Source: an uncultured Eubacteriales bacterium
Lineage (GTDB): Bacteria > Bacillota > Clostridia > Peptostreptococcales > Anaerovoracaceae
Assembly (NCBI GenBank): GCA_910585135.1
Contig: CAJUEB010000060.1
Span: 1-12,121 of the forward strand
Direction: 5' to 3'
DNA length: 12,121 nucleotides
Shown here: positions 6,468 to 12,121 of the stretch, in pieces
How the letters are laid out: every line of letters begins with the position of its first letter
Position numbering within the stretch: position 1 is the first letter of the stretch
The notes under the pieces: model-generated
The model's input: the letters and a program-made list of their open reading frames with translations, nothing else
Database searches by the model: none
Told to the model about the DNA's origin: nothing
Program-made: the position numbers and the translations under genes

Positions 6468-7577
6468 TTATTCAATCGCAAGAAAATCCACCGGATCGAC
6501 ACAATCTCCATTTATGATGACCTCAGAATGAAGATGAGGTCCGGTAGAATTTCCAGTCGAGCCGGTCAGGGCGATGGTCTCGCCACGGCTTACCTGCTGT
6601 CCGCTGGATACCAGAAGCTGGCTGCAATGCGCATAATAGGTCTGCATCCCGTTGCCATGGTCGAGCTTAACGAGATTGCCATAACCGCCGCCATTTCCCG
6701 CAAAATACACAGTTCCCGAATCAGCCGCATATACGGGACGGCCTTCTGCTAATGCGAAATCGACGCCCCTGTGCATCCGTCCCCACCTCGTGCCAAAGCC
6801 CGAAGAAATCCGGATCGTATCGATCGGCGTTTTTAAAATATCATACGTCTGGTCCAAACCGACGGACACGCCCTCATCCCTGTGCGGTGTGTCCTCCCCG
6901 CCATAGCCGTCATAATTCTTCGTTCCCGCCAGAACCACCTGCTGTACCGGCTCTTCTACGACCTCCTCCTCGATCACTTCTGCTTCGACCGCCTGTCCGT
7001 TTTCCTTCACTACTTTTTTGGTGATTTCTTTCAGTCCCTCCTTGCCTTCTGTTTCAATTTCTGTGTCTCCAACATACAGATTTGGTTCAGGTTTTAATTC
7101 TTCATCGAAAGCGATTGTTTCATGCTCGATCTCTTCCGTGGTCGTCAGTACGGTAAGATAGCTTTCTCCATGATTCCCGCTGGTCAGTTTTTTCTCTGCT
7201 TCGTCTACCGTCAGGATATCCGGCGGCGCATCGCCGCTTCTGATATCCATTCGCTCCGCTTTCGTATTCTCTACCACTTCGATATCCAGTATCTCCGTTG
7301 TGTTGCCCTGATACTTTTCGATCACCCGTTCAATGGTTTCCTCGGCTGCTTTCTTTGATTCCACAAGAGCAACAGCCTCTCCGTCAATGGTAATATACCA
7401 AGGCGGCGTGATCACGTCCCCATTCGCTAGAATAACTGGGATTTCCTTTTCCTTCGGCGCAAAAGCTGCTCCTAATGCGATTGATAGTGCCATCAAGAAC
7501 ACACATGCCAGTACAAACATAATCCTTCCCCACCGGGGGACGGGCACCGTTTTTTTCTCTGTAAAATTAGTTTTCAT
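6468..7577 (-). CDS. Membrane-anchored G5 and M23 (LytM-type) peptidase
   Basis: This 369-residue protein probably cuts peptidoglycan cross-bridges or stem peptides outside the membrane. A basic N-terminus leads into one transmembrane segment (about 19-39). A spacer region (40-145) contains ITIDGEAVALVESKKAAEE. A G5 domain spans about 146-220 (EIEHETIAFDEEL ... GKEGLKEITKKVV ... VVLAGTK), a module linked to cell-wall binding. The M23 domain at about 255-366 has zinc ligands His269 and Asp273 (HRGVDFA) and His350, plus catalytic His317 (YYAHC) and His348 (GPHLHSE), so it should be active. The ATG at 7577 follows a strong AGGAGG site; the frame stays open upstream but those residues are not protein-like. 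It is a single-gene unit bounded by terminators on both sides. Alternative: a sporulation-specific LytM factor. Confidence 0.92.
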   Translation of the reverse strand: MKTNFTEKKTVPVPRWGRIMFVLACVFLMALSIALGAAFAPKEKEIPVILANGDVITPPWYITIDGEAVALVESKKAAEETIERVIEKYQGNTTEILDIEVVENTKAERMDIRSGDAPPDILTVDEAEKKLTSGNHGESYLTVLTTTEEIEHETIAFDEELKPEPNLYVGDTEIETEGKEGLKEITKKVVKENGQAVEAEVIEEEVVEEPVQQVVLAGTKNYDGYGGEDTPHRDEGVSVGLDQTYDILKTPIDTIRISSGFGTRWGRMHRGVDFALAEGRPVYAADSGTVYFAGNGGGYGNLVKLDHGNGMQTYYAHCSQLLVSSGQQVSRGETIALTGSTGNSTGPHLHSEVIINGDCVDPVDFLAIE

Positions 7578-7590
7578 TTCGTTTCCTCCT

Positions 7591-7634
7591 GGGATTTTTT
7601 CCCTCTCGGGAATAGATTCCGTGTCTATTGTTCC
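7591..7634 (-). promoter_or_regulatory. Leader with overlapping hairpins just upstream of the M23 gene
   Basis: Three short inverted repeats share bases directly in front of the ribosome binding site (GGAGG at 7586-7590). The first is GGG-AATAGA (7608-7616) with TCTATT-GTT-CCC (7624-7634). The second is TTCCC/GGGAA with a TCTC loop (7599-7612). The third is GGGA/TCCC (7591-7603). Because the arms overlap, only some can form at once. This could tune translation of the peptidase, but no known riboswitch class is recognisable, and the stems are short. Confidence 0.35.
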
Positions 7635-7750
7635 CAGAAAAACCTGAAATGATACCATATGCTTCCTTTCGACATATGACGGGAAAAGCAAAGCGGCACA
7701 TAGCGAAGAATCAAAAAGCGAAAAGATACAAGACGGAAAGCACTGAATCC

Positions 7751-7802
7751 GCCGCCTGGTGCAGAAAAAATCAAACGAAAAGCTGCCGCCTGGCACAAAA
7801 AA
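7751..7802 (-). repeat. Imperfect direct repeat, unit about 34 bp
   Basis: On the plus strand GCCGCCTGGTGCAGAAAAAA (7751-7770) recurs as GCCGCCTGGCACAAAAAA (7785-7802), so the period is 34 bp. The A run of the second copy forms the tail of the adjacent terminator-like hairpin. Read on the minus strand each unit is a T6 run followed by a GC-rich core. The rest of the 282-bp gap between the PHP and M23 genes holds no recognisable gene. Confidence 0.5.
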
Positions 7803-7830
7803 CAGAAGCGATGCAGCCGTTGCAATCGCT
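7797..7830 (-). terminator. Probable rho-independent terminator of the DJ-1/PHP unit
   Basis: On the minus strand AGCGAT-T-GC, a 7-nt loop, then GCATCGCT form an 8-bp stem with one bulged T (plus-strand 7807-7830). TCTGTTTTTT follows (T run at plus-strand 7797-7802). It starts 30 nt beyond the stop codon of the PHP gene, where a terminator is expected. Confidence 0.65.
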
Positions 7831-7859
7831 CCTGTCAGCATTTCGTTATATAAATCTAT

Positions 7860-8681
7860 TTATGCCGTCGGCTTCGCATCCGCCAGATCTTTTCCGTGAA
7901 AGTCCGAACCCCTCGTGATATGAAGATGGTATTTTTCGGCAATCTGTATGAACCGCATCGTCTGTTCATGAGTCTGGTCGGGGTGATAGCATTCCAGACC
8001 CTTCAGCCCTTGCTGCTTGAGTTTTCCGATCATCACGTCCGCGCGCTCATAAAAGCCTTCCGTTCCCGGCTTCCCAATGCCTTTCGCCTGAATCGGGTGC
8101 GCCAGGACTGCGATCCCGCCTGCCTCACGAATCAAGGTGATCGCTTCCGAAGACTGGAGTTTTTCTTTTTTGACCGCCTTGGCCGCGTCGCTGCCAAGAA
8201 ATTGACCCTTACGAAAAGCATCCTCCGGCCGTTCGATATACCCCTTCGCCGCAAGCGCCCGCGCGATGACGGGTTTTCCGATGAAGCCGCCTGCCTGCTG
8301 GTTCTTTAAATCCTCCATGGATAAATCATATCCCATGCCGCACAGCACATCGATAAGCCGTCTGTTCCTGTCATCCCTGCGCTGCCGCAATGCTTTCAGG
8401 ACTGCTTTTAAACGAGGATTTTCGATATCGATGTCATACCCTAAGATATGAAGCTCGATTCCTTCCTCAGTCTCCGTTGCCAGCTCTATTCCCGGGGTCA
8501 CCTGAAGGCCTGCGGCCTCCCCCGCAATCATCGCCTCCCTTACGCCATCCACGCCATCGTGGTCAGTGATCGCGATCCTATCATAACCCAGCTCTTTCGC
8601 CCGTTTCACAATTTCCACAGGCCTCGCCTGCCCATCGGAAAAGACGGTATGAATATGAAAATCCACTTTATAGTTATCCAT
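7860..8681 (-). CDS. PHP-domain metal-dependent phosphoesterase (YciV/TrpH-like)
   Basis: The 273-residue protein carries the complete PHP metal-binding set: DFHIHTVFSDG (7-17, His9, His11, Asp16), ITDHDGVDG (38-46, Asp40, His41), GIELATE (64-70, Glu66), ELHILGYD (His78), VLAHPIQ and the C-terminal RGSDFHG. This layout and length match the YciV/TrpH group, which includes RNase AM and 3',5'-nucleotide bisphosphate phosphatases, so it probably hydrolyses small phosphoesters or the 5' ends of short RNAs; the exact substrate cannot be read from sequence. I chose the ATG at 8681, with AAGG eight bases upstream, because homologues start just before the first motif; in-frame extension to 8723 would overlap the preceding gene. 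It follows the DJ-1 family gene by 4 nt and ends before a terminator-like hairpin. Confidence 0.88.
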   Translation of the reverse strand: MDNYKVDFHIHTVFSDGQARPVEIVKRAKELGYDRIAITDHDGVDGVREAMIAGEAAGLQVTPGIELATETEEGIELHILGYDIDIENPRLKAVLKALRQRRDDRNRRLIDVLCGMGYDLSMEDLKNQQAGGFIGKPVIARALAAKGYIERPEDAFRKGQFLGSDAAKAVKKEKLQSSEAITLIREAGGIAVLAHPIQAKGIGKPGTEGFYERADVMIGKLKQQGLKGLECYHPDQTHEQTMRFIQIAEKYHLHITRGSDFHGKDLADAKPTA

Positions 8682-8685
8682 AACG

Positions 8686-9237
8686 CTACCTTGCATCAAA
8701 CAGTAAATCCTCTGCCACTTCATCAGCGGCGTCTTTTCCCTTCAAAGATTCAACGATAGCGAGGGCAAATTCCATGGCGATTGCCGGGCCTGCCGCCGTA
8801 ATCACATTGCCGTCTACCGTTACGCGCTGGCCAGTTGCCGTCCCATCCTTTAACGCATCCTCCATACCGGGATATATGGTCGCCTTTTTGCCATGCAAAA
8901 TCCCACAGCTTCCGAATACCATCGGAGCAGCGCATATTGCCGCCAGTTTCTTCCCTGCATCGTTCGAAAAACACTTGATATGCTGGGCAAGACCCTCGTG
9001 GGCGTCCAGGTGATCTGCGCCGGGAAGTCCGCCCGGCAGCACGATCATTTCACATTCCGGATAATCCGCTTCTTCATAAAGAATATCCGCCTCTGCTGAA
9101 ATGCCATGCGTTCCTGTAACCATTTTATTTCCCGTGATGGACACGGTCTTTACATTGATCTTGGCCCTCCGCAAAAGATCAACAACCGTAAACGCTTCGA
9201 CCTCTTCAAAGCCTTCTGCTAAATGAACATATACCAT
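8686..9237 (-). CDS. DJ-1/PfpI family protein (DJ-1/YajL subgroup)
   Basis: The 183-residue protein fits the DJ-1 subgroup in length and motifs. AEGFEEVEA (7-15) supplies the conserved acidic partner, probably Glu12. VLPGGLPGADHL (66-77) and AAICAAPMVF (99-108) form the nucleophile elbow with Cys102. The C-terminal AAGPAIAMEFALAIVE is also typical. Family members are reported as glyoxalase-like, deglycase or chaperone-like proteins, with the role often disputed, so no precise activity is assigned. A GGGAGC site precedes the ATG. It begins a two-gene unit with the PHP phosphoesterase (4-nt gap) just after the xpt terminator. No strong promoter consensus is visible in the 36 nt between that hairpin and the ATG. 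Confidence 0.92.
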   Translation of the reverse strand: MVYVHLAEGFEEVEAFTVVDLLRRAKINVKTVSITGNKMVTGTHGISAEADILYEEADYPECEMIVLPGGLPGADHLDAHEGLAQHIKCFSNDAGKKLAAICAAPMVFGSCGILHGKKATIYPGMEDALKDGTATGQRVTVDGNVITAAGPAIAMEFALAIVESLKGKDAADEVAEDLLFDAR

Positions 9238-9273
9238 AGTTTACGCTCCCTTCAAAAAATAATATGCTTTTCA

Positions 9274-9309
9274 AAAAAGATAAAGTCCGTCAACGCGCGA
9301 ACTTTATCT
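9274..9309 (-). terminator. Rho-independent terminator of xpt
   Basis: On the minus strand an 11-bp stem, GATAAAGTTCG with CGGACTTTATC (one G-T pair; plus-strand 9299-9309 and 9280-9290), encloses an 8-nt loop. It is followed directly by TTTTTT (plus-strand 9274-9279). It lies about 40 nt after the xpt stop codon and before the DJ-1 family gene. Confidence 0.88.
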
Positions 9310-9348
9310 GTATTATGTATAAAAATATTCAAAATATGAGTGTAGGTT

Positions 9349-9924
9349 CTATTCTTCGAAGACAATTTTCCCGTCTTCTATTTTTTCTATAACAGCCAGG
9401 GACTCTACGCGGTATCCCCGTTCGCGCAGCTTACGGCTTCCGCCCTGGAAGCCTTTTTCGATCACCGCACCAATTCCCGCAACTTTTGCGCCGGCCTGCT
9501 CTACGATCTCGCAGAGCGCCATCGACGCCTCGCCATGCGCCATAAAGTCGTCTATCACCAAAATCCTATCGCCCTTTTTGAGAAAACGCTCGGAAACCCG
9601 AAATTTAGAAACCGTCCCCTTGGTAAAGGATCTCGCTTCTGCCTCGTAAACGCCTTCTATCATCGTGTTTGGCGCAGCCTTTTTGGCAAAGACGACAGGA
9701 ACGTAACCAAAATGCGGCGCAGTAAGGCACGCTACGGCGATCCCGCTCGCTTCCACGGTCAAAATTTTATCGATTGCTTCATCTTGAAACCGCAGTTTAA
9801 AAGCCTGTCCGACCCGGTCTAAAAATGCAACATCCAGCTGATGATTTAAAAACTGGTCCACCTTTACGATTTCCGTTCCGATCGCAACGCCTTCCCTGCG
9901 AATTTTTTCTTTTAATTCTTGCAT
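9349..9924 (-). CDS. xpt: Xanthine phosphoribosyltransferase
   Basis: Xpt salvages xanthine (and more weakly guanine) to XMP using PRPP. The protein aligns along its length with Bacillus subtilis Xpt: VKVDQFLNHQLD near the N-terminus, KILTVEASGIAVA, the PRPP-binding loop ILVIDDFMAHGEA, AGIGAVIEKGFQ and GYRVESLAVI. I start at the ATG at 9924 (MQELKEKI) because the family begins there; an ATG three codons earlier at 9933 is possible, and neither has a strong ribosome binding site. It lies downstream of the DivIVA-like gene with a gap of about 30 nt and no promoter between, so it is probably co-transcribed with that gene. There is no room for the guanine riboswitch that controls xpt in Bacillus. 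Confidence 0.93.
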   Translation of the reverse strand: MQELKEKIRREGVAIGTEIVKVDQFLNHQLDVAFLDRVGQAFKLRFQDEAIDKILTVEASGIAVACLTAPHFGYVPVVFAKKAAPNTMIEGVYEAEARSFTKGTVSKFRVSERFLKKGDRILVIDDFMAHGEASMALCEIVEQAGAKVAGIGAVIEKGFQGGSRKLRERGYRVESLAVIEKIEDGKIVFEE

Positions 9925-9954
9925 GATTGACATCCAACCCGTTTCTGGCTTTTC

Positions 9955-10977
9955 CTATTTTTCTTCTTCCTTAAATAAATCTTCCAGTCCTTCAAAAGAA
10001 ATTTCTGCCGCAGGAGCTTCGGCTTCGCTTTCTGCTTCTGTCACTTCTTCCGGCAGGTCAGGACGCTCGATCTCGATATCATCGAAGCTGATTTCATCCA
10101 CCGCAGGCGCTGCTTCTTCCGGCTGCGTCAGATCTTCCAGCGTAAGAGTCTGTTCTGCTTCTGCCACAGCGACATGTTCTTCGACCACTTCCGGTACAGG
10201 CGGTGCGGACTCAGGCTCTGAATCAGCGGCAGTAGCGATATCCGGCGCTGAAACAGGAGTCTCTTCTGCTGACGTCACTGGTGCGATCGTATCCTCCACT
10301 TCAATTTCAGAAACAGGAAAATCGACCGTATCCAAGTCATTCATCATGTTCCACTCTGCTTCATTATCGTCTTGCAGCTTGCTCTTTACGCTATCGAGTT
10401 TTCCAGCAGTCCTGAGAATATTGATCTTGATCTCCTCAAACTCCGCTTCCATGGAATTGAGCTGCTGGCTGTACTTGTTCTTCATCGCGGTCATTCGTTC
10501 CCGTTCAGCATCCACGTCGGCCTTCATCGCGAGCTTTTCCGCCTCGACTGCTTCCCTTGCTGCATTGAGTTCATCGGTCATGGCCTTTTTCTCGGTATCC
10601 ATGCCGATCCGCATCTGCGCCATTTCCTTTTCCTGCTTGGCGACCTGTTCCCTTCCTTCGGACAGGATCGTCTCTACTTCCGTCTTAGCCTGCGTGATAA
10701 TCTCGTTGCTGCTCTTCTTCGCCTCCATAATCAGGCTTACATACAGCTCATTATTATCATCGTATTTCTGGTAACGTTCCTTTAAAATATTGATCTCGCT
10801 TTCATAAGCGTTTTCCAGCTCTTCTATATTTTGTTCATACAAATCGCACAGCTGCTGCATGCACTCGTACACATCATCCTTGTCAAAGCCTCCAACAGCA
10901 CTCTTTTTAATGTTCATGCCTTTAAGAAGTCCTATAACCGTTTCGCGTCTTTGCTCCGTTAATGCGTTTCTATTCAT
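9955..10977 (-). CDS. DivIVA-like coiled-coil protein with acidic C-terminal tail
   Basis: The 340-residue protein has three parts. The N-terminal block contains GGFDKDDVYECMQQLCDLYEQ (29-49), resembling the G-Y/F-D-x-D-x-V segment of DivIVA/GpsB proteins. A long, highly charged heptad-rich coiled coil runs from about 45 to 200. The C-terminal 130 residues are acidic and rich in Glu, Pro and Ala, probably disordered, and carry two short repeats, DEISFDDIE and AEISFEGLEDLF, the second near the very end. That layout suggests a polar or septal scaffold with short linear binding motifs in its tail, but this is inference. I start at 10977 (GAGG site seven bases upstream): an ATG at 11037 lies between the -35 and -10 boxes of the promoter. 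It is probably co-transcribed with xpt and diverges from the membrane-protein gene. Confidence 0.7.
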   Translation of the reverse strand: MNRNALTEQRRETVIGLLKGMNIKKSAVGGFDKDDVYECMQQLCDLYEQNIEELENAYESEINILKERYQKYDDNNELYVSLIMEAKKSSNEIITQAKTEVETILSEGREQVAKQEKEMAQMRIGMDTEKKAMTDELNAAREAVEAEKLAMKADVDAERERMTAMKNKYSQQLNSMEAEFEEIKINILRTAGKLDSVKSKLQDDNEAEWNMMNDLDTVDFPVSEIEVEDTIAPVTSAEETPVSAPDIATAADSEPESAPPVPEVVEEHVAVAEAEQTLTLEDLTQPEEAAPAVDEISFDDIEIERPDLPEEVTEAESEAEAPAAEISFEGLEDLFKEEEK

Positions 10978-11019
10978 TTTAAAACCTCTTTTTCTCTCAT
11001 ATTCGTTTATTTCGATACT

Positions 11020-11048
11020 ATTATAGATATTAGACATTATATCATCAA
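11020..11048 (-). promoter_or_regulatory. Sigma-A promoter of the DivIVA-like gene
   Basis: On the minus strand TTGATG (plus-strand 11043-11048) and a perfect TATAAT (plus-strand 11020-11025) are separated by exactly 17 bp. The predicted transcript has a leader of about 35-40 nt before the ATG at 10977. This placement also rules out the upstream ATG at 11037 as the start codon. Confidence 0.75.
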
Positions 11049-11093
11049 AAATTTATTTTGTCTTCCTAAATTTGTAATTTTATTACTTTTTTG

Positions 11094-11123
11094 TTGACTT
11101 TTACGTCCCAATAGGTTTAACAT
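11094..11123 (+). promoter_or_regulatory. Probable promoter of the orphan membrane-protein gene
   Basis: TTGACT (11094-11099) is followed by TTAACA at 17 bp or TAACAT at 18 bp (117-123 of this hundred). The -35 is close to consensus and the -10 is weaker. Transcription would start near 11130, leaving a leader of about 70 nt. It lies back to back with the promoter of the DivIVA-like gene, their -35 boxes about 45 bp apart. Confidence 0.5.
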
Positions 11124-11126
11124 AAC

Positions 11127-11142
11127 TAAGAGTCCACTCTTA
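11127..11142. promoter_or_regulatory. Dyad at the predicted transcription start (possible operator)
   Basis: TAAGAGT and ACTCTTA form a perfect 7-bp inverted repeat around a central CC. It covers the predicted start site of the plus-strand promoter, where a dimeric repressor could block transcription. As RNA it could also be part of a leader hairpin, and it competes with a GAGTC/GACTC pairing to 11146-11150. No regulator family is recognised. Confidence 0.35.
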
Positions 11143-11150
11143 AAAGACTC

Positions 11151-11173
11151 CGGTTCAGGGAAAATCCGAACCG
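11151..11173 (+). other. Leader hairpin without a T run
   Basis: CGGTTC (11151-11156) pairs with GAACCG (11168-11173), and an inner GG/CC pair is reached past a bulged A. No T run follows, so it is not a terminator. It sits in the leader of the plus-strand gene, about 10 nt before the GAGG ribosome binding site (11185-11188). Confidence 0.4.
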
Positions 11174-11198
11174 ATTCATAAAACGAGGTTAATTAGAT

Positions 11199-11987
11199 AT
11201 GAAAACAATTGAAATCACGTCGGGCAATCAGAAAGCACTGTTTACGACGAAATCAATGACGTTTCACGGACGGGAATTCTTTTATGCCAATATGACCGAC
11301 GTTGTCAACCATACCGACATACATACCTATACGTTTATCTATGATGGCGTACCCAAGGCATTTCCTTATGAGGAAAAAGATGCTAAAGTGCTAAACGCTA
11401 TTTTTAGCCAGGTGCAGGGCATGCAGGCTGAAAAAGGCAAACCCGCTTCCGGCGGGCAAAAGCCAGCATCACAGCCAGGCAGCGCGGCAACGCAAAAAGA
11501 ACAGGATGCGTCAAAGCCTGCGGCAATGCCGGAGAAAAAAACCGCTGAAAGGAAAGCACAGACGGAGGACAAAGCCGCCGGTCAAGAGCAAGCGCCAAAA
11601 CCAGAAAGCGGCAAGACTTCAGAAAAGCAGGCTCAGACACCGGATGCAGCAAGCAAAAAAAATGACGAAACGCCGCAAACACCGGGCGAAACAGGTGAAA
11701 AGGATACCGAAAAGTCATCTGTGAAAGGGTTCTTTGCCGCAGCGAAAAAGAAAAAGGGCGAAAAAAAGGACGTTCCTTCCGACGGCATCGACGTCGATCC
11801 GGGAAGGCAGGAAAAGCTAAAGAAATCCTTCACCGTATTCGGCATTATCATCGCTGTCGTCATCGTGCTGTCCCTGATTTATTATTTCGTATTCGGAACG
11901 AGCAACGATCCGACACCTGCGAATCCGAATGCCACCGAATCCCAGCAATACAATGATATCGATGAACTGATTGACGACCTGCAATAA
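11199..11987 (+). CDS. Single-pass membrane protein with long disordered linker, unknown function
   Basis: I do not recognise this 262-residue protein. Residues 1-75 look like a small folded domain rich in beta strand, with aromatic residues spread through it (FHGREFFYANMTDVV, 22-36; HTYTFIYDG, 42-50), perhaps PH-like. Residues 76-205 are low-complexity and dominated by Lys, Gln, Ala, Pro, Glu and Thr, almost certainly disordered, with a basic patch AKKKKGEKK (182-190). One transmembrane helix lies at 211-232 after KLKK, so by the positive-inside rule the N-terminus is cytoplasmic. The last 30 residues lie outside and end in an acidic DIDELIDDLQ. GAGG ten bases before the ATG is a weak but usable ribosome binding site. 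It is the only plus-strand gene here, diverging from the DivIVA-like gene. Confidence 0.88.
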   Translation: MKTIEITSGNQKALFTTKSMTFHGREFFYANMTDVVNHTDIHTYTFIYDGVPKAFPYEEKDAKVLNAIFSQVQGMQAEKGKPASGGQKPASQPGSAATQKEQDASKPAAMPEKKTAERKAQTEDKAAGQEQAPKPESGKTSEKQAQTPDAASKKNDETPQTPGETGEKDTEKSSVKGFFAAAKKKKGEKKDVPSDGIDVDPGRQEKLKKSFTVFGIIIAVVIVLSLIYYFVFGTSNDPTPANPNATESQQYNDIDELIDDLQ

Positions 11988-12002
11988 TGCAGGTCGTTTT
12001 TT
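11974..12002 (+). terminator. Rho-independent terminator overlapping the stop codon
   Basis: ACGACCTGCA (11974-11983) and TGCAGGTCGT (11988-11997) form a perfect 10-bp stem with the loop ATAA, followed by T6 (11997-12002). The loop contains the TAA stop codon at 11985-11987, so the left arm of the stem encodes the last residues of the membrane protein. Confidence 0.9.
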
Positions 12003-12016
12003 GTCATATAAAAATA

Positions 12017-12121
12017 TCACCCCAGACGATATGCCACCCGCCTAAAACCGGCAAACACCTGAGGCATAGCAAAATCGGCGTTGTCCTCCTTTTGCCCCAT
12101 AACCACAAAACCTAGTGCGGA
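12017..12121 (-). CDS. Possible C-terminal end of a convergent gene, cut by window edge
   Basis: A minus-strand frame is open from the right edge to a TGA at 12019-12017, giving 34 residues that end in FAGFRRVAYRLG. The composition is protein-like, but the stretch is too short to identify and could be chance. No terminator for it is visible; the hairpin at 11974 has no T run on this strand. Confidence 0.2.
   Translation of the reverse strand, partial: SALGFVVMGQKEDNADFAMPQVFAGFRRVAYRLG

Noticed and set aside
7578..7796. c-di-AMP (ydaO-type) riboswitch before the cell-wall peptidase gene
   Set aside because: The conserved core blocks of that class are not recognisable; only short local hairpins are present.
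7578..7841. N-terminal extension of the M23 peptidase to 7841
   Set aside because: The strong AGGAGG site and transmembrane segment place the start at 7577; the extra residues come from the leader and terminator region.
9925..9960. Guanine riboswitch controlling xpt, as in Bacillus
   Set aside because: xpt starts about 30 nt after the upstream gene, leaving no room for the aptamer, and no matching fold is seen.
9923..10774. 283-codon serine-rich open frame on the plus strand opposite the DivIVA-like gene
   Set aside because: The Ser-rich composition is what the antisense of a Glu/Ala-rich coiled coil gives; no ribosome binding site or domain supports it.

Overview
The window looks like chromosomal core DNA of a low-to-mid G+C Firmicute, most likely an anaerobic member of the Clostridia. 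The evidence is a SigH-type sigma factor next to rlmB, Mini-III RNase (mrnC) and cysS, strong AGGAGG-type ribosome binding sites, a Bacillus/Clostridium-style xpt, and a G5 plus M23 cell-wall protease. No mobile element, CRISPR array, integrase or phage gene is visible. The species cannot be named from the sequence.

All but one of the genes lie on the minus strand and so are read from the right end toward position 1. In transcription order: (a) a DivIVA-like coiled-coil protein and xpt, closed by a strong terminator at about 9280; (b) a DJ-1/PfpI protein and a PHP-domain phosphoesterase, closed by a terminator-like hairpin at about 7810; (c) a single G5/M23 peptidase gene with a structured leader and its own terminator at about 6400; (d) a long translation/one-carbon cluster cysE-cysS-mrnC-small membrane protein-thyA-folA-rlmB-sigH, with several overlapping or nearly abutting genes; (e) a separate promoter driving tRNA-Thr(GGT) followed by tuf, which runs off the left edge. 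The only plus-strand gene (11199-11987) diverges from the DivIVA-like gene. It encodes a single-pass membrane protein with a long disordered linker.

The genes of cluster (d) fit together. CysE makes O-acetylserine for cysteine and CysS charges cysteine onto tRNA. MrnC and RlmB mature 23S rRNA. ThyA makes dTMP and leaves dihydrofolate, which FolA reduces again. SigH is the transition-state sigma factor. From memory of related genomes, the position between mrnC and rlmB is often held by the flavin-dependent thyX; here thyA plus folA sits there, with about 400 bp of gene-free sequence between them.

I see no plainly new system. The points most worth a second look are the divergent DivIVA-like/orphan membrane protein locus with its dyad-rich promoter region, the cysteine-rich C-terminal extension of CysE, the thyA-folA pair in a probable thyX slot, the tRNA-Thr-tuf linkage that parallels the E. 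coli tufB operon, and the competing hairpins in the leader of the M23 peptidase gene.
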